Shown here piece by piece: positions 24,625 through 32,404 of a DNA stretch of 64,000 nucleotides. The translations under genes and the position numbers were made by a program. The notes below the pieces were generated by a model, which was not told where the DNA came from, searched no databases, and saw only the letters and a list, made by a program, of their open reading frames with translations. Positions within the stretch are counted from its first letter, which is position 1, and every line of letters starts with the position of its first letter. The DNA comes from Arthrobacter sp. N199823 (GTDB lineage Bacteria; Actinomycetota; Actinomycetes; Actinomycetales; Micrococcaceae), in NCBI RefSeq assembly GCF_002929705.1, contig NZ_PJIN01000005.1, forward strand, positions 62,001 through 126,000, read 5' to 3'.

Positions 24625-25581
24625 TTGGCAAACTTTTTGCGACTGCTCGGACGCAGGCTCGCAGCGCTGCCGTTGATGATCTTGGGTGTAACCCTGCTCG
24701 TCTTCGTCGTGTTGCAGTTCGCGCCCGGTGACCGTGCCGTTGCCGCACTTGGTGAAGGAGCCTCTCCGGAGGCTTTGGAACAGTACCGCCAAGTCAACGG
24801 CCTCAACGATCCCCTCTTCATTCAGTATTTTCAATACCTAGGCCGACTCATCACGGGCGACTTCGGCAAGACCCTTCCGCCGGAAAAGCCCATTACTGAG
24901 GTTATTGCCGCCGCTTTCCCCGTGACGTTGCAGTTGACCCTTGTTGGCGTGATCATTGCGGTTATCATTTCGCTTGTTTTCGGTGTCCTTGCTGCTCTAT
25001 ACCGTGACAAGTGGGTTGATCAGGTCATCCGCGTGTTCTCGGTAGCCGCTATTGCAACTCCGTCCTTCTGGTTGGGTATCTTGCTGATCCAGTGGTTCGC
25101 TCTCGGCGACGATTCCTGGTTCCCGTCAGGCGGCTTGGCCGATCCCGATGAAGGCTTTGGTGGCTGGATTAGCTCCATGGCCCTGCCGGCGTTGGCCCTG
25201 GCCATTCCCGTGTCAGCATCCCTGATCCGAGTGGTTCGTACCTCCATGGTTGAGGAACTGGACCGCGATTACGTCCGCACGGCCATCGGCAACGGCGTCC
25301 CCTACACCACTGTTGTTTCCCGCAACGTGTTGCGCAACGCCCTTGTCACCCCGGTAACCGTGCTGGGTCTGCGCATTGGCTACCTGCTCGGCGGCGCCGT
25401 CGTTATTGAAATGATCTTCTCCCTGCCCGGCATGGGACAGCAGATCCTCAATGGCATCACCAACTCGGACACCAACCTTGTTCAGGGCGTTGTCCTGGTC
25501 ATCGCCGTGACGTTCGTAATTGTGAACATCCTGGTGGACCTTATCTACCTGCTCATCAACCCCCGAATCAGGACGGTCTAA
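24625..25581 (+). CDS. ABC transporter permease, DppB type
   Basis: The 318-residue protein has about six membrane segments. It shows the DppB family marks: a long N-terminal periplasmic loop with VNGLNDPLFIQYFQYLG, the EAA-type loop DYVRTAIGNGVPYTTVVSRN near residue 215, and the C-terminal NILVDLIYLLINPRIR. The start is a TTG at 24625 with CGGAG nine bases upstream. It pairs with the permease half of the next protein, which starts three bases downstream of the stop. Confidence 0.92.
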   Translation: MANFLRLLGRRLAALPLMILGVTLLVFVVLQFAPGDRAVAALGEGASPEALEQYRQVNGLNDPLFIQYFQYLGRLITGDFGKTLPPEKPITEVIAAAFPVTLQLTLVGVIIAVIISLVFGVLAALYRDKWVDQVIRVFSVAAIATPSFWLGILLIQWFALGDDSWFPSGGLADPDEGFGGWISSMALPALALAIPVSASLIRVVRTSMVEELDRDYVRTAIGNGVPYTTVVSRNVLRNALVTPVTVLGLRIGYLLGGAVVIEMIFSLPGMGQQILNGITNSDTNLVQGVVLVIAVTFVIVNILVDLIYLLINPRIRTV

Positions 25582-25584
25582 GTC

Positions 25585-27624
25585 ATGCGAAGCAAACTTG
25601 CCGAACGGCTAAGCGCGCCTGGCCTGCGCTTCAAGGCTCTTACTTTGGGCTCCAAACTGGCCCTGATTTTCCTGGTCTTCATTGTTATTGTGGCCATCCT
25701 GGCACCGTGGATTGCACCGCATGATCCGCTGGAGACCGGCGATCCTGCGACGGCACCGAGCGCCGCCCACTGGTTTGGTACCGACCGTATTGGCCGTGAC
25801 ATCCTTTCCCGTCTGATGTACGGCGCTCAGGCCTCGCTGATGATTGGCCTCGGTGCCGTGGCACTGGCCATCATTGTTGGCGCCACTCTTGGTGCCATCG
25901 CCGCAACGTCGTCGAAGACCACCAACGAGATCATCATGCGCATCATGGACATCTTGATGGCATTCCCCGGCATCGCTCTGGCTGCGGTTCTGTTGACGGC
26001 TTTTGGCAACTCGGTCCCCACCATCATCTTGGCCATCGGCATCATCTACACGCCGCAGCTGGCCCGCGTGGTCCGCGCCAACGTGCTCTCACAGTACGGC
26101 GAGGATTATGTTCGCGCCGAGCGTGTCATCGGTGCCGGCCGTACCTACATCATGCTCAAGCACATTGTGCGCAACACTGCCGCCCCCGTGCTGGTGTTTG
26201 CAACGGTCATGGTTGCCGACGCCATCATCTTGGAAGCCTCCCTTTCCTTCCTAGGCGCCGGTATTCAAGACCCCGCTCCCAGCTGGGGCAACGTCATCTC
26301 CTACGGACGTAACCTGGTGCTCTCCGGCGGCTGGTGGGCAACCACGTTCGCTGGTCTTGTCATCCTGCTGACGGTTTTGGCACTGAATATTCTGGCCGAG
26401 GGCCTGACCGATGCCATGGTCAACCCCAAGCTCAAGCGTGCCGCTCCGGTGAAGGACGACGACGGTTCGGCAGCTGCCGCTCTGGAGCTCGCCAAGGCTG
26501 ATGCTGCAGCCCGGGCCGCAATTGAAGACCCCTTCGCTGCACTGGATAAGGAACTGCTCCTGCTCCAGTCCGTTGAAAAGTCACGCAACGACCGCCTCGC
26601 ACAGGTTGGCCCCGACGCCCGCGTGATCTTGGAAGTGACTAACCTGTCCATCCGCTTCCCTGCTCGTTTCGATGAAACTCCGATCGTAGAGAATGTCTCC
26701 TTCACGGTTCGTGAAGGCGAAACCATGGGTCTGGTGGGCGAGTCCGGTTGCGGAAAGTCCATCACCTCACTGGCCATCATGGGCTTGTTGCCCAAGACTG
26801 CTGTTGTCACCGGTTCCATCAAATTTGATGGCAAGGAACTTCTTGATCCTGTGACCAAGCACAGCTCCGTGAAGGCCTACGAAGGTCTGCGCGGCGAGCA
26901 GATCGCGATGGTCTATCAGGATGCTTTGAGCTCCCTGAACCCGTCCATGTTGATCAAGGACCAGATGTTGCAGCTCACCCGCCGCAACGGACGCAAGACG
27001 CCCGCCGAGTTGCTGGAACTGGTCAAGCTTGATCCTGTCCGGACACTCAAGAGCTACCCGCACGAGCTCTCCGGCGGCCAGCGCCAGCGCGTACTGATCG
27101 CCATGGCTCTGTCCCGTTCGCCCAAGATTGTGGTAGCCGATGAGCCCACCACCGCCTTGGACGTCACGGTTCAGAAGCAGGTTGTTGACCTCCTGAACGA
27201 ACTGCGTGAGCAGCTGGGCTTCGCCATGGTGTTCGTCAGCCACGACCTTGCCTTGGTGGCTTCACTGGCGCACAAGATTACGGTCATGTACGCCGGGCAG
27301 GTTGTTGAATCTGCTCAGGCTGCAGAACTGCTGACGCACCCCACCCACGAATACACCCGTGGCCTGCTGGGCGCCGTGCTCTCCATCGAGTCCGACGCCG
27401 TCCGCCTCCACCAGATTCCCGGCACCGTTCCCTCGCCGCGTGAATTTGCCTTCGGAGACCGGTTCGCCGGCCGTTCACAGCGTCCAGACGCTGATCCGAA
27501 CCAGAAGTTGAGCTTTGTTCCCATCACCCGTGATGGCATCACAGGCGATCATTTCTGGGCCAGTCACAAGCGCGAAGATGCCCAGGCGGTTTCCGCTGGA
27601 GCAGATACGGAAGGTGCCTCATGA
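25585..27624 (+). CDS. ABC transporter permease-ATPase fusion (DppC-DppD)
   Basis: The 679-residue protein joins a DppC permease (residues 1 to about 285, with [16 protein letters not shown] near 68 and the EAA loop [17 protein letters not shown] near 175) to a complete ATPase (about 340-620, with Walker [17 protein letters not shown] and [12 protein letters not shown]). The linker is Ala/Lys/Asp-rich. No frameshift is needed. The ATPase end lacks the cysteine cluster typical of many oligopeptide ATPases. It should form the importer with DppB, DppF and the binding protein. Fused permease-ATPases of this type are known in actinobacteria. Confidence 0.92.
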   Translation: MRSKLAERLSAPGLRFKALTLGSKLALIFLVFIVIVAILAPWIAPHDPLETGDPATAPSAAHWFGTDRIGRDILSRLMYGAQASLMIGLGAVALAIIVGATLGAIAATSSKTTNEIIMRIMDILMAFPGIALAAVLLTAFGNSVPTIILAIGIIYTPQLARVVRANVLSQYGEDYVRAERVIGAGRTYIMLKHIVRNTAAPVLVFATVMVADAIILEASLSFLGAGIQDPAPSWGNVISYGRNLVLSGGWWATTFAGLVILLTVLALNILAEGLTDAMVNPKLKRAAPVKDDDGSAAAALELAKADAAARAAIEDPFAALDKELLLLQSVEKSRNDRLAQVGPDARVILEVTNLSIRFPARFDETPIVENVSFTVREGETMGLVGESGCGKSITSLAIMGLLPKTAVVTGSIKFDGKELLDPVTKHSSVKAYEGLRGEQIAMVYQDALSSLNPSMLIKDQMLQLTRRNGRKTPAELLELVKLDPVRTLKSYPHELSGGQRQRVLIAMALSRSPKIVVADEPTTALDVTVQKQVVDLLNELREQLGFAMVFVSHDLALVASLAHKITVMYAGQVVESAQAAELLTHPTHEYTRGLLGAVLSIESDAVRLHQIPGTVPSPREFAFGDRFAGRSQRPDADPNQKLSFVPITRDGITGDHFWASHKREDAQAVSAGADTEGAS

Positions 27625-28448
27625 GCAAGCACACAGCAGCCCCCGCCCAAAACGGAGCTACCCCGGTCATTGAGCTGAAGGACCTGCACGTTCACCACCG
27701 GACCCGCTCCGGTGGACTGTTCAAGCCCAGCTACGTCAAGGCCGTCAATGGCGTGGACTTCTCCATCAGCCGCGGCGAGACCGTTGGCATTGTGGGCGAA
27801 TCCGGTTGTGGCAAGTCAACACTGGCTTCGGTTCTGGTGGGCTTGCAAGAACCCACCTCAGGTGAAGTGTTGTTCCATGGCAAGCCCGCCATCAAGCGCA
27901 ACGCCGCCATGCGCAAGGAATTCGGCCGCTCCGTCTCCGTAGTCTTCCAAGACCCGTCGACGGCGTTGAACCCGCGCATGACCATCCAGGACATCCTGCT
28001 TGACCCGCTGGTTATTCACGGGATTGGCAACGGCGCATCGCGCCTGGCCAAGGTTGCCGAACTCTTGGCGCTGGTTGGCTTGCCGCAGTCGGCAGCCGAG
28101 GTCACGCCGTCGCAGGTTTCCGGTGGACAGCGCCAGCGTGTGGCTATTGCCCGCGCTCTGGCCTTGGGCCCGGACATCATGGTGGCCGATGAACCCACCT
28201 CGGCTCTGGATGTTTCTGTCCGCGCTCAGGTCCTGAACTTGCTCTCTGATCTGAAGAAAGAACTGAACCTGGGCATGGTTTTCATTAGCCATGACATCCA
28301 GACAGTTCGCTACGTTTCTGACCGCATCTGTGTCATGTACTACGGCCAGATTGTGGAGCAGGGCTCCGCGGAGCAGATCTTTGACAACCCCACCAACGAC
28401 TACACGAAGAAGCTCCTGGGCGCCGCGCCGTCCCTTCTTCACATCTAG
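27621..28448 (+). CDS. ABC transporter ATP-binding protein, DppF type
   Basis: The 275-residue ATPase has Walker A (GESGCGKST near residue 58), a Q-loop (VFQDPSTALNPRM), the signature [15 protein letters not shown] and Walker B IMVADEPTSALD. It begins in an ATGA overlap with the fusion gene, so it is translationally coupled and is the second ATPase of the heterodimer. The usual HHRTRSGG... lead-in of DppF proteins is present. It ends 47 bases before nanA. Confidence 0.93.
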   Translation: MSKHTAAPAQNGATPVIELKDLHVHHRTRSGGLFKPSYVKAVNGVDFSISRGETVGIVGESGCGKSTLASVLVGLQEPTSGEVLFHGKPAIKRNAAMRKEFGRSVSVVFQDPSTALNPRMTIQDILLDPLVIHGIGNGASRLAKVAELLALVGLPQSAAEVTPSQVSGGQRQRVAIARALALGPDIMVADEPTSALDVSVRAQVLNLLSDLKKELNLGMVFISHDIQTVRYVSDRICVMYYGQIVEQGSAEQIFDNPTNDYTKKLLGAAPSLLHI

Positions 28449-28495
28449 TTTCCCCATAGTTTTCCACCCATCAATACAAATTTGGAGCAATTCAC

Positions 28496-29425
28496 GTGAC
28501 TACCGTCGCTACCCGTTTCCAGGGCGTTATCCCTCCCGTCTGCACCCCCCGCACAGCTGAAGGCGCCATTGACGTCCCCTCGCTGGAGAACCTCACCCGC
28601 CACCTGATCGAAGGCGGCGTGAGCGGCCTGTTCGTCAACGGCTCCTCCGGAGAAGTGACACACCAGACCAACGCCGAGCGCGACACCGTGCTGCGCACCA
28701 TTGCTGGCGTCAACGCCGGTCAGGTCCCGCTGCTGGTGGGCGCTGTCGAGCAGACCACCAACCGCGTGGTTGAAGAAGCACAGCGCATGGTCTCCTTGGG
28801 CGCCGACGCTATTGTGGCCACCAGCCAGTACTACGCCATCAGCAACGCCGAAGAGACCGGCCGCCACATCCGCACCGTTGCAGCTGCTGTTGACGTTCCG
28901 TTGTTCGTCTACGACGTCCCGGTTCGTACCCACTTCAAGATGCCCACCGACCTGCTCTTGGAGCTGGGCCGCGAAGGCATCATCGCCGGTGTTAAGGATT
29001 CCTCCGGTGACGATGTTTCCTTCCGCCAGTTGCTCATTGGTGCCAAGGACATCCCGAACTTCGACATCTTCACCGGCCACGAAGTGGTTGTTGACGGTGC
29101 ACTGCTGGGCGGCGCACAGGGTGTTGTGCCGGGTCTGGGTAACGTTGACCCCAAGGCTTACCGCCGCCTGTACGATCTCTCCGTTGCTGGCGACTGGGCC
29201 GGTGCCGCTGCTGAGCAGGACCGCATCGCCGATGTCTTCAACATCGTTTACACCCCGAAGGCTGGCCGTCTCTCCGGCAACGCAGCAGGTCTGGGCGCGT
29301 TCAAGACCGCTCTGGTACTCATGGGCATCATCAAGACCAACGTCATGAGCGCCCCGATGCTCGCGCTGGACGAAGATGAGACCGCAGCCATCAAGGTTAT
29401 CCTTGAGCGCACGGGCCTGATCTAG
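28496..29425 (+). CDS. nanA: N-acetylneuraminate lyase (DHDPS/NAL family)
   Basis: The 309-residue class I aldolase has the Schiff-base Lys167 in GVKDSSGD, Tyr139 in YDVP and the GSSGE loop near residue 49 that binds the pyruvyl carboxylate. The family also holds dihydrodipicolinate synthase and keto-deoxy-sugar aldolases. The neighbours NanK and NanE make sialic-acid cleavage to ManNAc and pyruvate the best call. The start is a GTG at 28496 with GGAG ten bases upstream. The hairpin at 29511-29542 separates it from nanK. Confidence 0.85.
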   Translation: MTTVATRFQGVIPPVCTPRTAEGAIDVPSLENLTRHLIEGGVSGLFVNGSSGEVTHQTNAERDTVLRTIAGVNAGQVPLLVGAVEQTTNRVVEEAQRMVSLGADAIVATSQYYAISNAEETGRHIRTVAAAVDVPLFVYDVPVRTHFKMPTDLLLELGREGIIAGVKDSSGDDVSFRQLLIGAKDIPNFDIFTGHEVVVDGALLGGAQGVVPGLGNVDPKAYRRLYDLSVAGDWAGAAAEQDRIADVFNIVYTPKAGRLSGNAAGLGAFKTALVLMGIIKTNVMSAPMLALDEDETAAIKVILERTGLI

Positions 29426-29510
29426 AACTTCTGCTCTGTTCTCACTGCTGTAGTCGCTGAGCCCTTCTGGTCTCAGGTGATCTAGGCTGGCGTTGATCTA
29501 AGCCGCTTTG

Positions 29511-29542
29511 CTGCTGCCCGGGCGGATATGCCCGGGCAGCAG
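29511..29542 (+). terminator. 13-bp hairpin between nanA and nanK
   Basis: CTGCTGCCCGGGC (29511-29523) and GCCCGGGCAGCAG (29530-29542) are exact inverted repeats with a six-base loop. No run of T follows directly, so it is more likely an attenuator or mRNA-processing/stability element inside the operon than a full stop. Confidence 0.65.
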
Positions 29543-29613
29543 AATGGAAGCTTAGCTTTTGAATGTGCAGTAATCCCCGTTGTACGTGAACCACAGTCTT
29601 TGAAGGATCTTTC

Positions 29614-30546
29614 ATGCGGTACGTAGTTGGCGTTGACCTTGGCGGAACCAAAACAGCTGCCGGAGTGGTGGGCGAGGACGGCTCGGTATTGCTCACCGAT
29701 CAAATTCCCACCCTCAACCGCGACGGCGGCGAGGCCATTCTCGATGCCACGGCGGCCCTGATTGCCTCACTCATTGAACGCGCCGCAGCAATGGATGCCG
29801 CCGTGGACGCCGTGGGTGTTGGCTCCGCCGGCGTCATCAACGCGGCCGAAGGCACAGTCATTTCCGCCACCGACGCCATCCTCGGTTGGAGCGGAACAGC
29901 CATCACCGCGGGACTGAACGCCCGGCTGGGACTGCGCTGTGCCGTGGTCAATGACGTCCATGCCCACGCCCTCGGCGAGGCATGGCACGGTGCCGGGGAA
30001 GGTGCCGCTACCGCTCTCATGGTTGCGTTTGGCACCGGCGTGGGCGGCAGTTTTGTCATCCAGGGCCAGCCGGTGCTCGGTGCGCACTTTGTGGGTGGTC
30101 ATGTGGGGCACTTTGCCTCGCCGCTGGCTGTGCACCGCGGCGTTCCCCTCCCCTGCTCCTGTGGCCATGAGGGTCATGTGGAGGCTATTGCCTCAGGCCC
30201 CGCCATCCACGCCGCCTACCTCCGTCACGGTGGCAGCGCCGCCCTGAGTGATACCCGCGAGGTGTTTGATGCTGCCCGTGCCGGAGATGATCTGGCCTTG
30301 GCCGTGATCGCCACCGCAGCAACAGCCGCCGGTCAGGCAGTGGGCGGGCTCATCAATATTCTGGATCCCGCAGTGGTGGTAGTCTCCGGAGGGTTGGCTG
30401 ACGCTGGCGAGCTGTGGTGGGATGCCATGGAGAAGGCTCTCCGCACAGAACTTCTGGCTCCCCTAGCCTCTGTGGCAGTGGTGCGAGCCAGTCTGGGCAA
30501 CATGGCCGCCATAGTGGGCGCAGCGTCCTTGGTCCTTGCCTCATAA
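29614..30546 (+). CDS. nanK: ROK-family N-acetylmannosamine kinase
   Basis: The 310-residue ROK protein has the ATP-binding VGVDLGGTKTAAGVV at the N-terminus, the sugar-phosphorylation Asp in VVNDVHAHALGE, the glycine loop FGTGVGGSFV, and the ROK zinc region GGHVGHFA...CSCGHEGHVE. The consensus zinc motif is CxCGxxGCxE; here the last Cys is His. Next to nanA and nanE it should phosphorylate ManNAc to ManNAc-6-P. The ATG at 29614 is preceded by AAGGATC. It is followed by nanE after 28 bases. Confidence 0.88.
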   Translation: MRYVVGVDLGGTKTAAGVVGEDGSVLLTDQIPTLNRDGGEAILDATAALIASLIERAAAMDAAVDAVGVGSAGVINAAEGTVISATDAILGWSGTAITAGLNARLGLRCAVVNDVHAHALGEAWHGAGEGAATALMVAFGTGVGGSFVIQGQPVLGAHFVGGHVGHFASPLAVHRGVPLPCSCGHEGHVEAIASGPAIHAAYLRHGGSAALSDTREVFDAARAGDDLALAVIATAATAAGQAVGGLINILDPAVVVVSGGLADAGELWWDAMEKALRTELLAPLASVAVVRASLGNMAAIVGAASLVLAS

Positions 30547-30574
30547 TTTCGATTCACCTTTCCTAGGAGTCACC

Positions 30575-31261
30575 ATGACACTGAAAATGACCAACTTTGA
30601 TGCGCTTGCCGGGCAGCTTGTTGTATCCGCCCAGGCTTACCCGGGAGAGGCCATGCGCGATCCCCGCACCATGGCCCAAATTGCCGCCTCAGCAGTAGTG
30701 GGCGGGGCTGCGGCTATTCGTGTCCAGGGCATTGCTGATATCCAGTTCGCCCGCGCTGCTGTGGAAGTTCCCGTGATCGGGCTCTGGAAAGACGGGCACG
30801 ACGGCGTCTTCATCACCCCCACACTGCGCCATGCACTGGCTTGTGCCAGCGCCGGTGCCCACATTGTGGCCATTGACGGCACCCGCCGCCCGCGCCCCGA
30901 CGGCCTCACTTTGGCCGAGACCATTGCTGGTGTACACGCCAACTCCAATTCCCTGGTCATGGCTGACTGTGGCTCCTACGAGGACGCCGTTGCAGCTGCC
31001 GAGGCGGGAGCCGACCTGATCGGCACCACCTTGGCTGGTTACTCGGGCGAACGCCCCAAGACCGACGGCCCGGATCTGGAACTCATCGCTCAGATCGCCG
31101 CCGCCAACTTGGGCAAGCCGCTCATTGCCGAAGGCCGCATCCACTCCCCCGCCCAGGCTCGGGCCGCGATGGACGCCGGAGCCTTTGCCGTGGTGGTTGG
31201 CACCGCCATCACGCACCCGTCCACCATCACCAGCTGGTTCAAGGCTGCTCTGGACGCCTAA
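30575..31261 (+). CDS. nanE: N-acetylmannosamine-6-phosphate 2-epimerase
   Basis: The protein has 228 residues from the ATG at 30575; AGGAG lies five bases upstream, so the longer frame from 30536 is rejected. The TIM-barrel NanE signatures are all present: LVVSAQAYPGE, AIRVQGIADIQ, VFITPTLRHA, HIVAIDGTRRPRPDG (catalytic Lys/Asp region), VMADCGSYED, LIGTTLAGYSGE, and LIAEGRIHSPAQA with VVVGTAITHP. It converts ManNAc-6-P to GlcNAc-6-P. The genes that would follow (nagA, nagB) are not in this window. It is the last gene of the operon. Confidence 0.94.
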   Translation: MTLKMTNFDALAGQLVVSAQAYPGEAMRDPRTMAQIAASAVVGGAAAIRVQGIADIQFARAAVEVPVIGLWKDGHDGVFITPTLRHALACASAGAHIVAIDGTRRPRPDGLTLAETIAGVHANSNSLVMADCGSYEDAVAAAEAGADLIGTTLAGYSGERPKTDGPDLELIAQIAAANLGKPLIAEGRIHSPAQARAAMDAGAFAVVVGTAITHPSTITSWFKAALDA

Positions 31262-31299
31262 GGCGACCGTTCCTCCAGCACTTCTTGCCGCACCTCCCC

Positions 31300-31366
31300 T
31301 CGAGGAGGCAGTAGATGCCAATGTTTAAGACCAACATTGGCATCTACTGCCTCCTCGATTGTTTTA
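31300..31366 (+). terminator. Terminator of the sialic-acid operon with 26-bp stem
   Basis: Bases 31300-31325 and 31333-31358 are exact inverted repeats with a seven-base loop, followed by TTGTTTT. It lies 38 bases after the nanE stop, fitting a strong rho-independent terminator. The stem is far longer than usual. Confidence 0.85.
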
Positions 31367-31422
31367 AACTCGTTCACACGGCAGAGTACGCAGGAGTGCG
31401 GATGAGCCTCACCACATTTTCT

Positions 31423-31450
31423 TGCACTGACCAGTCAGTTCTGATAATTT
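31423..31450 (+). promoter_or_regulatory. Promoter with embedded ACTGAC-CA-GTCAGT operator
   Basis: TTGCAC (31423-31428) and TAATTT (31445-31450) are 16 bases apart and could be -35 and -10. A dyad with six-base arms, ACTGAC and GTCAGT (31426-31439), lies between and over them. TGAC/GTCA dyads are typical of TetR-type sites. No TetR gene is in the window nearby. Confidence 0.5.
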
Positions 31451-31483
31451 GTTCCAGTCACCCCCGCCTCGAAGGAGCGCTCT

Positions 31484-32404
31484 ATGCTCACTGCCCAACA
31501 GTTGCACGTCGCAGGGAGGCGCCACACCCTGTTGCCCGCCACCACTGCCGAAGCACACCGGGGTGAAGTGCTGCTCATTCAGGCCGACGGACAGGAACGC
31601 CGCACAGCCCTGGCCTTGGCCCTGACTGGCCGCATGAAGCCCTCAACGGGGTCCGTGACGCTGGGCCACGACGCCTCAAGGTCTTCTCTTCGACGGCGCA
31701 GCGCTCTGGTTGATTCACCGAACGTCAATGCTCCCGAACACCACCTCACAGCCCGGTCCATGACTGCCGAGGATCTGGCCCTGGTGCCGCTGAAGTTCCG
31801 TGACCGTACCCGGCCCACGGCCTGGCTGGTCAAGCATGGCTTCCGCGACGTTCTTGATCAGTGGATCGAGGAGTTGGCACCCGCACGGCTCCTGCACCTC
31901 CAGCTGGAGTTGGCCTTGGCCAATCGAGATGTTGAGTTACTTGTCCTGGATTCCCCGGACCGCCACACCGCCGATATCTCCGCATGGTTGCCCCTGATGG
32001 AGGCGGCCGCAGCGGGCGATCTTGGCCATGGCGACGACCCCGCCAGCACCGTCACGCCCCGCCCAATCATGGTGATTGGCGTGGTGGGACGACTGCCCGA
32101 GGAGTGGCATGGACCGGCCGTCATCGCTGGCAATGCCGTTACGCCAGAGACTTCCAAGCACGACGGCGATGAACCGCCCGCCGCTACTCCCGTCGCAGAC
32201 GAAATGGCAGTAGAGGAGTTGGGACTAGAGGAACTGCCGGACGATGAAGAGCCCGGCGAAGAGCCCGCCCCTGTGCCCGCGGAGGAAGCTGCAAGGCACG
32301 TCGCTGAGCAGGAGACGGAACCGGCCCCGCCGCCCCTGCCCAACACCTCAGAACACGCCATCACATCAGCCCCAGTCAAGCCCGCCCCGGAGGAAAAGCC
32401 ATGA
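31484..32404 (+). CDS. Degenerate ABC-ATPase-like protein linked to a YhgE/Pip membrane protein
   Basis: The first 200 of 306 residues follow the order of an ABC ATPase, but key sites are lost. The Walker A place reads QADGQERRTALALA, with no Gly-Lys-Ser/Thr. The signature is gone, and the Walker B place reads VELLVLDSPDRHTAD, where the catalytic Glu is replaced by Ser. The last 100 residues are Pro/Glu-rich and probably disordered. A GAAGGAG ribosome site precedes the ATG. The stop overlaps the YhgE gene start (ATGA). It probably cannot hydrolyse ATP normally and may be a partner or regulator of the membrane protein. Confidence 0.75.
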   Translation: MLTAQQLHVAGRRHTLLPATTAEAHRGEVLLIQADGQERRTALALALTGRMKPSTGSVTLGHDASRSSLRRRSALVDSPNVNAPEHHLTARSMTAEDLALVPLKFRDRTRPTAWLVKHGFRDVLDQWIEELAPARLLHLQLELALANRDVELLVLDSPDRHTADISAWLPLMEAAAAGDLGHGDDPASTVTPRPIMVIGVVGRLPEEWHGPAVIAGNAVTPETSKHDGDEPPAATPVADEMAVEELGLEELPDDEEPGEEPAPVPAEEAARHVAEQETEPAPPPLPNTSEHAITSAPVKPAPEEKP

